From Phoenix dactylifera (lineage: Eukaryota > Streptophyta > Magnoliopsida > Arecales > Arecaceae), in assembly GCF_009389715.1 (NCBI RefSeq), contig NW_024067680.1, positions 620,001 to 684,000 on the forward strand: 64,000 nt of DNA, in the 5' to 3' direction. This document shows, one piece after another, positions 24,001 to 34,488 of this stretch. Positions within the stretch are counted from its first letter, which is position 1. Each line of letters begins with the position of its first letter. The notes beneath the pieces were generated by a model, which searched no databases, was not told the origin of the DNA, and saw only the letters and a program-made list of their open reading frames with translations. The translations under genes were made by a program, and so were the position numbers.

Positions 24001-25709
24001 TTCAACTCTGCAAATGTAAAAAAGAATAAAAATACAATTTCAAGAGGTCATCAAATAACATTTCAAGAATCTATTGCACATCGGTAGGATTTTAAATATG
24101 CTCACTAAGTCCGCAAAAAGAAATTCAAGAATATAAAGCTCCAAGTGCCCCGAATTTGTCATATAATCCATGTAGAGCATATAAATCATTCTTCAAATAG
24201 TGAACCAAAAATGTGAACCCCCTCCATCTGACCAATTTTGCAGTTAGGTAGGATACGTTCCAATATTAAAAATCTATGGCAGGAGAAATTGGTTCAAAGA
24301 TAAACTGCAACAAAAACATTGAGATTTTGTAAGAAGCAATCTTTGAGGAGTCCATCACTATTACAAGTGTCAAATCAGCAACCCATGTTAGAAGATATGA
24401 TGATCTTTGGGACCCTGGGCATTCCATGGATGCCAATTTAAAAAACTTCATCTATCCTCCAACTAATGTATATAAAAAGCAACTAAAAAAATGTTTGTCT
24501 TCAGTTCACTTCATTTTAGGTTGTGTTATCAATTTTTCTTTTCTGCAAAACTGAAAAACCAATCAACCCCCAAATATATCTCCAAAATAAAGTATTTCTT
24601 AGGACTTGTCTACACAAAATATTGTTCCAAAGCTTAATGTTACTCAGATATATGATATGGGTGCAAGAATCCAAGTGTCTATAAGAGTTCGACATGGGAA
24701 CCCTTTAGCATCAAACAGGGAAACATGTCTACATCTTACATATTCACCTGCAAATATGAATAGATGCATACATACAATGATTAACGAGCTGGACCTATTG
24801 CTTCTTAAGTCCAAAAAAATATTGATAAAATAATTAAAAATTGTTATACTAAACTTACAAAAGCACCAAAAGTAGGAATAAAGTGTTACTGTCATGAAGT
24901 GGCCCAAATGTTCAAGCGTCCAACCCATCAAAAAACCGAAGTTGGGAGTATTCAAGTACACTATTTAGAAAGTAAAATAGCATGAAAACTTTGTGGGGAT
25001 GAAATATCCTGTGAAAATTTCAATTTAATTTGTCATTCATAAACCAAAAAAAGTGAAACAGCTTCATGAAATCTAGTACCATTAATATGAGATAAAATGG
25101 GAAAACATCTGGACATATTGGCCAATTTAGGCCTGTATCAGCTGATATAAGCTTCATGACATCAATCAGAGCATAATTAATACTACATTCTGTTACATCT
25201 TGGTTGCAGCTGACACATAATCTATTGGTCAAACTTGGGCAAGGCTAAAGCAAATGAGTTAACAGCAGAAAGTACATCATCATCCACCATTCATCTGCTC
25301 ATGTGACATAATAATTTGATTTTTTTTCTTAACATGAAAAGCATATGAATCATAAAAAAGAAAAAAAAAAGTCCCATAATCTCTATTACTTCATTTGCAA
25401 AGTATACACGATTGTAAATTATCCATATATGTATATGCATATATAGGGCCAGGATGGGGGCCCCACATTGATAGTTTGAGCAGTTGAATATGATCTACTA
25501 CCTCTAAACTGTTACAAACCAAAATTCATGTAATTTGGATAGCCCTAGCTAATGGATCAAGTGGTCAAAAGACATGTATTGATTCATGTTAATTAAACTA
25601 TCTAATTTTTGACCACCTAATGCATAGGCTAAAGGTCTTCAAATCACATGATTGTTCATATGTAAGCAGCTTAAAGATAGTAGATCACATCCAACAACTC
25701 GGATCATCA
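21048..25709. other. intergenic, no gene seen
   Basis: AT-rich, with short chance frames only. I looked for exon-like conserved peptides with splice borders on both strands and found none I would support. A distant terminal exon of the USP gene could lie here unseen. Confidence 0.4.
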
Positions 25710-25994
25710 ATATATATATGTGTACATATATATATATATACATACATATATATATATGTACATATATATATACATATACATACATATATATATATGTACA
25801 TATATATATACATATACATACATATATATATATATATGTACATATATATATACATATACATACATATATATATATATGTACATATATATATACATATACA
25901 TACATATATATATATATGTACATATATATATACATATACATACATATATATATATATGTACATATATATATACATATACATACATATATATATA

Positions 25995-26030
<36 letters not shown>

Positions 26031-26121
26031 TGTAGATGTAGATACATACATATACATATATATATACGTGTATATATATAGATATATATGTATAGATATG
26101 TATAGATATGTATATATATAA
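25710..26121. repeat. AT-rich minisatellite, about 40-bp unit
   Basis: Units containing GTACATATATATATACATA then CATACATATATAT recur with the GTACAT word at 25758, 25796, 25838, 25878, 25918, 25958 and 25996, so spacings are 38, 42, 40, 40, 40 and 38. Each unit is largely self-complementary. All Ile-Tyr-rich frames over this stretch are artefacts. Confidence 0.95.
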
Positions 26122-27124
26122 TGTTTAGGGACATGTCAAACTAAAGCTAATTGTTTGGCTTATTTTCGTGCCTTAAGTTGAACACAACTCCCAACATCAA
26201 AAGTTATTATCTTTCCCCTTCTTCCAGATTGTTTACAAGTCCAGAGGAATTTTTGTATTACATGCTGCTAGGAAGCACAGATACTTCAAAACAGTTGTTG
26301 AAATACTACCAAATTAGCATGCCGGTTTCATACATTCTAACAAGAAAATAGGACTGGCATAGTTGTAAGACCAATTCTCACTTGGATAAGTATGAGTTCT
26401 CTATATCCATACTGAAAGCCAATACTCAGTATGTATCGGGAGTCAGTACATGCTAGTTCCATTTTATTCTTGTTGACACTAAACATTTTGGTCCTTACCC
26501 ACCACATCGGTGTCATATTGATACTCTATTGTTTTAGTTCAAAATTGACACAAACTCGGTACTGGTTTTTTAAATATTGCTTCAATGACATGTTATTTCC
26601 ATAATGAATAAAATACTTGTTAGATACTTTTAGGATATATGTTATATTTAAAAAATCACTTTGGTTACTTCCAAAATACACCCTACATACTTCCCTAATA
26701 CCTCTAGAGATGAGGGAGAGGGCTTTAAATTGTTTCATCTTTTGATGAATATCTAGCTTTTAATAATGAATGGTCAATTTTCGAGTCTATGATGTTGATA
26801 TTATTGTATCCAGCATAGATTATGGTTTATTGATTTGAATGATGAGTAAACAATAGAGTTTGTGAATGGTATGGGCTATATTCTCTTCATAATCCACCAT
26901 GCTTAATATATGCTTGGTTACATATATGCAAAACATACACACATATACACCATTGCCGTATCATAGCCATATTGTATTCTATTTTCCAAGATTTATTATA
27001 TTCATGTGTTTGTATCATGTTGTATCCATAACACATTGGTATCCATGCTTCATAGTTACATGAGCTTAAATCACAACCAGTAAGGTGAATCTCTCCACCT
27101 ATCAACTAACTGCCACTTTGGTAT
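26122..27124. other. intergenic, no gene seen
   Basis: AT-rich; 26380-26570 contains GTATCGG/GGTACTGG-like words shared with other degenerate dispersed repeats in the window. Confidence 0.4.
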
Positions 27125-27290
27125 TCATCCCTAAGGACTTTAAACACCCTGCTTCACATGATGATAAAGCTAAGGCTGAGCCTCTCCACTTGAAGGCAAA
27201 GGCTCTCCTTCATGTTATGGTCCTTGACAGTGCTCATCTTGGAGATGATCTATTCCTCCATGAGAGGTTAGACCCACACCTCCCCATAAT
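27125..27290 (-). pseudogene. decayed fragment of a USP (PHOS32-like) gene
   Basis: The minus strand reads as a broken copy of the middle of the universal stress protein encoded at 32403-33183. The peptide STVKDHNMKESLCLQVER lines up with residues about 152-169 of the intact protein, preceded by PLMEE for PLVEA and followed by SLSFIIM for GLSAVIM. At least two in-frame stops interrupt it (after PLMEE and after FIIM). At the DNA level about 120 bases match the live gene at roughly three of four positions. Only about 40 codons are recognisable; flanks on both sides have diverged. Confidence 0.8.
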
Positions 27291-27550
27291 ATCTATCTTA
27301 TCTAGTTATCTGCACCCCCATTTGCTCCACCATCCCCACTCTCCACTTTCAATGGTTTTGTCAACCATTCCTATCCCTTTCACTTCACCCACCACTAATG
27401 CCCCTTACCTTTCATCATTCACCTCCCCATGCACTGCATAATCATTCCACCATGCCAAGCCCCTAACTAAACTCACATTCCTCCCCATTATGTGATGCTT
27501 AGTAGAGGCATTGGTCATCTTCCAATTGGGACTGCAAAAGAACAGCCTTC
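27291..27550. other. gap between the USP remnant and the L1 element
   Basis: Pyrimidine-rich unique sequence on the plus strand, including a CCCCATTTGCTCC/CCACTCTCC patch. Nothing identifiable. Confidence 0.4.
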
Positions 27551-27709
27551 CTTTTTTATTTTTTTTGTTAAGGCGGATGAATCATACCTGACGAGTACGG
27601 ACGCACCCAATAAAGTCAAAAAACAGAATGTCTCGGAGTGCCAAGGGCAACTCCCCGTCACCAGCCCACAGAGTGTACCGGAGTGGCTAGCTATATAAGA
27701 AGCCACCTA

Positions 27710-28124
27710 ATCCGCAGCCCCATTAGCTTCACGAAACACATCCTTGGCCTTAAAGACCCCGCCATCCCTTACCATAGCCCAGATGTGTCGCAGCAATGGG
27801 TGGGCGCAACTGTTGCCCATAGGGGCCCCCCCAGATCCAACTGATGATAGTGGCCGAGTCCCCCTCCAAGACAATGGAACTAGCCCGTAAGACACACCGG
27901 GCGTGACGAAGGCCCGCCCAAGCGGCCCGCAGCTCTGCAACCAGAACCGATGTGTCGAAGAGTTGACTGCCCCCAGCAGCCACAACCCTGGCAGACGAGT
28001 CCCGAATAACAAAATCCACACCACCCCATGTACCTCTATTCAAGGAAGACCCGTCAAAATTGACCTTGAGGAAACTCGGGGATGGGGGCTCCCAGGTGAA
28101 AAACACCATGCAGAAAACTGCCAA
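27710..28124 (-). pseudogene. L1 RNase H domain remnant
   Basis: Contains KVNFDGSS (first catalytic Asp), a central AELRAAWAGL helix with the conserved Glu, and LEGDSATII with the third acidic residue: the RVT_3 RNase H pattern typical of plant L1 elements. It runs into 3' sequence without a clean end. Confidence 0.85.
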
Positions 28125-29151
28125 AGCGGAAAGGGAATCCCAGGTGTCCTAGGCTGTCAAGGTCCCTTCAACAGGTGTGATGAGACTGAGCTCCGCCGCC
28201 TGTACGCAGGCACTCTCTACTACCAGTCAAAGCAACATACTGTGCTCACCAAAGGTTCGAGCGTTCCTAGCCAGCCAAATCTGGTAGGACGTGCAAATCG
28301 CTCGAGCCGCCTCCTGGCGCAGTAGTAGGGACTCCGAGCATCGACACATGGTATGCAAGAACAACTCCCTTCGTCCCCGAACCTCCCACGAGATTCCTGC
28401 CAGTCACCACGTTGCCCTAGCCCATGTACACTGAAACAAGGCATGGTCCACTGTCTCGTCCACACCACAGTCCCCGCACACCGAAGGAATCCTCAGGCTC
28501 CGTCCACTCAGTACTGCTCTCGTTGGAAGATGGTCCCAAACCACCTTCTAGAGAAACAATGCTACCCTCGGGTGGAGACCCAAACGCCAGATCCAGGAGC
28601 AATCTGGCCCACGCTCATACTGCTGCCGAAGGATGCAGGAAAGGTCGCTCGCCCTGACACTGATCCTGGTAGAGGTGCTCCAGACCCGCACATCTGGACC
28701 TGCGCACCCTGATAGCGGAAGGGATCGGACTCTCTCCGCCAGATGCCCTCCAAAGAGCTGAACCAACCTAGACTCATCCCATGTAGCCCCTCTAGGGACA
28801 AGGAGATCACATACGCGCAGGCCCTCCCCTGCCTCAACACAAACCATAGTCGGCCAGAGCCGCAAAGGGAGGGTATCGACTCACGAGTCTCCAGCCACAT
28901 CAATACTGCGTCCATCGCCTATCAGCCATCTAGTGTGTACTATCGTAGTAGGCAAATACCTCGCGATCTCTCGCCACAGGAAGAAGCATCGGCGCCCGCC
29001 TCGGACCGGTACCTCAAGGCCCCCTCTCCCATAGCAGGCAGCCATGATCCGACTCCAGGGCCCCTGCAGCTTGCAAAGGTACCGAACTGCATGTCAGGCA
29101 AAGAGCACCTCCCATCTCTTCCAAAGAGACAAAACCCCTAAGCCACCCTCA

Positions 29152-30296
29152 CTAAATGGGCGGCAGATGCTTTTCATGCCACCAAGTGCACCCTCGACCA
29201 CCTCCATGCAAGCCCCATAGGAAGCCCTGAAGTAACCGCTCAATCTTCAGTAGCACTGTCCTTGGCACCACCATGTTCGCCATGAGATAGATGGGCATGG
29301 AGCCAAATACAGATCTGATCAGCGTCAATCTACCCATCATAGATAGAGACGCTGCTCGCCATCCCTCCAACCTACTCTGGACTCGTTGCACCAGCCCGGT
29401 GCACTCAGATACCCGCAATCTCTTACCCGAGATCGGTACACCCAGGTAAGTCCAGGTTCCGTCTTGCTCTGGCATCCCCAGAATCCTCCGGATCCTCCGT
29501 CGAACCTCAGGCACTGTACTAGGGCTGAAGGAGATGGTGGACTTCTGGGCATTCACTCTCTGCCCTGACATAGTACAGTAGTCGGCCAACACCCTCCTGA
29601 GAGCCTGAGCATCCGCTACTCGGGCCCTCATCAAGAGGAGACAGTCATCAGCAAAGAGTAAGTATGATATCGTCTGGGCCCCTGAAGCAGAGACGTAAAC
29701 CTCCAGCTCTCCAGCGGCGCCCGCAGTCCGTAGTGCTCGAGACAAGACATCAGAGCAAATGATAAACAAGTATGGGGATAAAGGGCATCCCTGCCAAAGC
29801 CTCATAGTAGATTTGAAGAAGGGGGAGGGAGTGCCGTTGACCAGGATGGAAAACCTCGATCCTCGAACGCACCCCATCACCCAACCGATCTAGGTCTCGT
29901 GAAAACCGAGACTCTCCAAGGCTCGTCGAATGAAGCTCCACCTGATTATGTCATAAGTTCGTTCCATGTCCAGCTTGACAGCCATCAGGCTTCGCCGCTT
30001 CGGAGCCCGCTGAAGATCCCACACATTATTTCTTGGGCCAACATAACATTATCGAAGATGCTCCTACCTCCCACAAAAGCTCCTTGTTCCTGGTAGATAA
30101 TATCGGGCAACAAAGGCTTCATCCATTCCACCAATAATCTTGTCATAACTTTATATAAGGTTATGCACAAGCTAATGGGCTTAAAGTGGCTCGGTTCCGC
30201 AGCGTCCTGATGCTTCGGTATCAGCATGACAAACATGGCCTTCCAGTCGTCAGGCATCCCTGTCCGACTGAAGAAGCACGGGATCGCTTCGACCAC
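29152..30296 (-). pseudogene. L1 reverse transcriptase, interrupted
   Basis: Two open pieces. The first (30296-29985) carries IPKHQDAAEPSHFKPIS and QGAFVGGRSI, the N-terminal fingers. The second (from 29880) carries the CPLSPYLF block and the catalytic LLFADD motif. They are joined by a short readable stretch with an in-frame TAG just before VMGCVRGSRF. Frame breaks make it inactive. Confidence 0.88.
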
Positions 30297-30599
30297 TGCT
30301 ATCCGAACGATGCCCAGTATCTTCGAGAAAAGAAGGGTGGAAAACCATCTAAACCAGAAGCCCTATCCTCTCCTAGGGCTCAGACTGCCTCCCGCACCTC
30401 CCTCTCCATCACCGATCGAACCAGTAACGCATTCTCTGTAACACCAACTCCCAAGGCGGCCCTCGGAACCTAGCCAACAATGTCATCCCCTCTGTCCTCC
30501 GTCCAACGAGAACGAAAGAAATCAAGCAAGATCTGGCTGATCGTCGGTTCTCCCTCCGCCCGGAGACCCCTCCCATCCCGCAGAGACCGAATCATATTC

Positions 30600-31260
30600 C
30601 TCTGCCTTCTAATGACTGTGGACCGATGAAAGAAACTCGTGTTTCAGTCACCCTTTCTAACCCACTGGATCCTGGACTTCTGTCTCCAGAAAGTCTCGTG
30701 TTGTCGCAGGATCGAGTGATGGGTGGCCAGGAGCCCCCGGAGGCCTAACATGTCTGCCTCAGGGAGCACACCCACCTAATCTTCTTTTCTTTGAAGGTCG
30801 GCAATAGCGGCCTCCACATCCTCCAGCTTCTTGAAAATATCGCCCACAACTCCACAGTTCCAACGGCGCAGCCGTCTCTTGGTCAACTCCAATTTGCGTG
30901 ACACCCTCTGCATGGCATCACCCCAAATCGGCAAGTTTCATGCCCCTCGAACAACGTCCCAAGATTGAGGGTAGGACAACCAAACCTTCTCGAAGCGGAA
31001 GGGACTATGATAACTGGAGCTTGATGCCATCGAGATCACTAGTGGACAATGATCTGAGGCAAATCGGAAAAGATGGCTAACCCTATAAGAGGAAAACCTG
31101 ATGAGCCAATTAGTGGATGCAACGGCCCTATCCAGCCGCTCCCAAACCCGGCACCGCCGGACTGACTGTTACATCAAGTGAACCACAATCCGAAAAAGCC
31201 TAGGTCCACTAGGCTGTTCCGCGATAGGAAGTCACGGAACTCCCTCTGATCCATAGCCTT
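30600..31260 (-). pseudogene. L1 endonuclease tail and linker, frameshifted
   Basis: The minus strand gives RRCRVWERLDRAVAS and, further on, FRFASDHCPLVI, the C-terminal signature of the APE-type endonuclease. A frameshift and stop separate it from the upstream REFRDFLSRNSLVDLG segment, and further stops occur in the linker. The homology ends near 31260. Confidence 0.75.
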
Positions 31261-31265
31261 CCTTA

Positions 31266-32402
31266 GGTGACCACTGGTTTGGAGATGGAATGAAGCAAAG
31301 AGATATTGAGAGAAATTAAACCATTCTGATGGTTCCAATGTCAAGCTCTAGAGAGGGAAGCAGAAAGAGAGAGTAGGCCATTTGAGTAGTTGGGATAGGC
31401 CTATGGAAAAAGGGAGAAAAGAGATATGATTTACACTGAAAGTAAATCGCTTGGTTAGGAGATAGCTGGAATCATGGGAAATGTTATGATGAAAGAAATG
31501 ACTTAGGAATTTCGCCAACATCAAAATACCCATGAGAAGTCAGTTTTAGTGCACTTCTTAAAGCAAATCCAAGAATTAAAAAGTTGGCGGGATTTGTGAA
31601 GTCCTCTTAATGGTACCCTAGGTCTACTTGCTATTTTACTAACAAATATTTTAAACATACAAAAAGAAGAACCTTCAAGATCAAAACATCTCAAAATGAA
31701 AATTTTAAAATTGATACACATGTTGCCATGCCGCTTCATCTGAAGAAAGCATAGTTCAAAACTACTAAGAAGATTCCATTTCCCCCACAGAAAAAATTAT
31801 TTTTTAAAAAAATATCAACTTTTCTAGAAGGAAACAAAAAATTCATAAAAACAAAAAGCTGTTCTGCATATTTGGGTGTACTAAGATTCTACCCAGTAAG
31901 GTATGAAAGCAGTCATATTGAGACAAAATCACTGTTTCCAGAGAAGACAGGATTCGTTGCATTTTAACATACATATACACGATGAATCCTAATGCTATGA
32001 TCATTATGGGAAGCCTTAATAGGTATGACTTGTAAAAGGGATTTATAAAAATGACCATTAATAGTTTGGATAATCCTTGATGGTTGATAATTGCACTTGA
32101 TGTTTAAGATAGTAGCATTGAACAGAACATCACACATACCATAATAAACAAATAATAGCATCACCATCAGACATTCCAACAAATTTACACCCCACTCCCA
32201 AACCTCTAAAGATAAAACTCCTCTTAAGCCCCACCACTACAAGATATCAAAATACATGTAAATATGCGCAAATGACTTCAAATGTATTCTAAACCATTGA
32301 AATCCTCGAGTTTTTACCTTTCCATACCTAAACAAGCAGACTTTAATTTACCTCTAAACATAAAATTGGAAATTTTAAAAGATAAAAGGATGATTGAATC
32401 AC
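31266..32402 (-). other. probable intron or 3' part of the USP gene, no exon identified
   Basis: AT-rich sequence downstream of the USP exon on its coding strand. One possible acceptor (TTGTTTAG before GTATGG, near 32330) would add only a few codons before a stop. I cannot say which acceptor is used. Confidence 0.4.
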
Positions 32403-33183
32403 CTTTCTTTCCTTGGGTGGCACCAGGGCGCTCATGCTCTTCCTCTGGCACTGGCTGCAGCCCCAAATCCTTCCCCACCGCCCCATCACCACCATCCACC
32501 GACGATCTCCTGGCCCCCGTTCCCGCACCGGTCACATCGTCAGGGTAACGTACCACCACTACAGGGCACACACAGTGGTGGACACAGTAGTCACTGACAC
32601 TCCCAAGCCGGCTCTTGCTGCTTCTCTTGGAGGCCCCGAACCCCCTGCTCCCCATGATGACGGCGCTGAGGCCGAGCCTCTCCACCTCGAGACAGAGCCT
32701 CTCCTTCATGTCGTGGTCCTTGACGATGTGGATCTTGAAAGGGATCTGAGCCTCCACGAGGGGCTGTGCCAGATCCTGGGCCTTGGTGGTCGTGAAGGTG
32801 TCGAAGTCATCCTCCAGCTTCTGCTGCGACTCCTCGGAGTCGGGCTCCTCAGCGGAGGCCGCCGCCGCGGCGGAGACCGAGAGGTCGATCGAGCCCCAGT
32901 CGGCGCCATAGAGTACACTGGTGGGGCGGACGTGGAGGAGGATCACAGCGTCGCCAGGGCGCAGGTAGTTCTGGACCGCCCACCGCACGGCGTAGGCGCT
33001 CTCGTTGCTCAGATCGACGGCGATCGCGATCCGGCGGTGGGAGCCCGGGCTCGCCGCCGCCGCAGCCGAGAAGAAGAAGCGCGGGGAGGACGGCTGGATC
33101 GCCTGCGCGGCCGCCACCGCCACCGCCGCCGGAGACGGCGCGGCATGGCGATCGGGCTCCGGTGGTGTTTGCCTGGGATTCAT
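32403..33183 (-). CDS. PHOS32: universal stress protein, PHOS32/PHOS34-like (main exon)
   Basis: The ATG at 33183 opens an exon of 260 codons plus one base that ends at a good donor (AAG before GTGATT at 32402). Residues 1-48 are an Ala/Pro/Ser-rich leader with SP sites; the USP fold runs from about 50 (RIAIAVDLSNESAYAV) to 212 (CPVVVVRYPD). The nucleotide-binding signature is visible as MGSRGFGASKRSS (177-189) and LGSVSDY (193-199). An acidic, low-complexity tail begins after 213. PHOS32/PHOS34 are Arabidopsis USP proteins phosphorylated by MAP kinases after elicitor treatment; a similar stress-linked cytosolic role is inferred. The tail (EEEH near 248-250) resembles family members close to their end, so little coding sequence should remain in the unlocated last exon. 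A broken copy lies 5 kb away. Confidence 0.9.
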
Positions 33184-34488
33184 AACGCGATTCGCGAATG
33201 AGATTGGGGTTTCTTTCTCAGTTTTCCGGAGAATTTTCTACTGTTTTACAATGGGAATACGGAAGATAGAGGGTGAAAGGGCTTGAGATCGGATCGTCTC
33301 CCGCTCGTATGGCTTACGAATTATAGTTTGTTATTTTCCACCCGAGAAATGTGAGGAATCAAAGCGGAAAAAATATATTGAAATATATTGCCACGCAAGT
33401 AGGCATTGCATAAGTGGATTTTGTCAAAGGATAGACGCATTTCCGCAACTTTCTCCCCTGATCCAAATAAACGCGTATTTATTAGATATATAATGGAAGT
33501 TCAATAATATAAAATAGATATCAATTTATGTCAACCATCTTATCTCTAGCTCTAGACATATATTAAACTAAAAGAAGAGAAAAATTAAAGCCTTTTTCAA
33601 AATTCAGAAAATATTAAAATAATCATAAAAAATTAAATAAAAAAAAAACAATATGAATCCAAAGAACAAAGGAAAACAATTCCAAAAAAAAAAAAAATTC
33701 AAGCACGAGTATATTAGATGGACTTTTTCTTTTTTAATCTCGCTGAGGAAAACCACATGAATCTAGAATATAAAAAAAATTTCAGGCACGCCGAACTTTT
33801 TTTTTCTTTTATTTTATCTTCATCTGTAAATTTTTATTTTATAAATATCTTACAGCAATCGAAGGTAGCAGGAGTCCGAAAAAGAAAAAAATTCGGTCTT
33901 ATTTTTTTCTGTAATTCCTTCTTCTTTTTGTAAATCAAGCGTATCTCTTTTTTCTGGGCACAAAATCCCAAATACTTCTATGTTATTTGAGGGTTGTAGA
34001 GACCTTTCGATAATGAACTGTGCTTTCATCAAATTCTATTTCCATTTTTTGTTTCAGAAGTCACATGTTTTCCATAAATCCCACCAATGTGCCTCTTTTA
34101 AAAAAAAATCTTTTTGAGCCCACACTGATCTGCAATTTCCTAAATGTTTTTTTTATCACTGACATAAATTGATCTGATGGGATAATGCTAATTTGATCTT
34201 GGTATTGTTTTTGTTGTTTCTGATGCTGTAGATAGGCCATTCTTCTTGGTTTCCAACATTATCTAGTTATACTGGACTGTAATATTATCATTCCCACTGC
34301 ACTTTCTCCTCAATGAGGGGAGGCAATGTGAGATTGAATTCACAATCTAGATTTTTTTTATTAAATTATGTAGATTCTTCTATTTGTTTGTTGCTGATTA
34401 ATCTGATTAACTAGTTCCCAGAATTCTCATCGATGGCTGTTTTCTGTACTACTAAATGAGAAAGCGAGGGTGATTTAGACATTGCTTT
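33184..34488. other. USP upstream region
   Basis: AT-rich region between the USP start codon and the gypsy element. It should contain the USP promoter; no TATA box stood out clearly. A/T runs at 33630-33900 create chance frames. Confidence 0.5.
34484..34488. repeat. target-site duplication, left copy
   Basis: GCTTT directly precedes the left LTR and is repeated at 44313-44317 after the right LTR. Confidence 0.95.

Larger units (their letters stand above)
27551..31265 (-). mobile_element. 5'-truncated L1-type non-LTR retrotransposon
   Basis: Read on the minus strand the order is: tail of the endonuclease domain (SDHCPLVI motif near 31050), linker, reverse transcriptase (about 30300-29150), the zinc-binding segment after RT (about 28915-28350), a plant-type RNase H domain (28124-27710), then a short 3' region ending in an A-rich tail seen as T-rich sequence at 27551-27568. 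This is the single-ORF2 layout of plant L1 elements with RNase H. ORF1 and most of the endonuclease are missing, the usual 5' truncation. Stops and frameshifts run through the coding part. Target duplications could not be fixed. It is GC-richer than its surroundings. Confidence 0.88.

Noticed and set aside
25620..26134. Long Ile/Tyr-rich open frames on both strands
   Set aside because: They are translations of the AT minisatellite in every frame; no start context, domain or codon pattern supports a gene.
27707..28325. Plus-strand open frames opposite the L1 RNase H region
   Set aside because: Shadows of the minus-strand RNase H and RT coding sequence; only the minus strand shows domain motifs.
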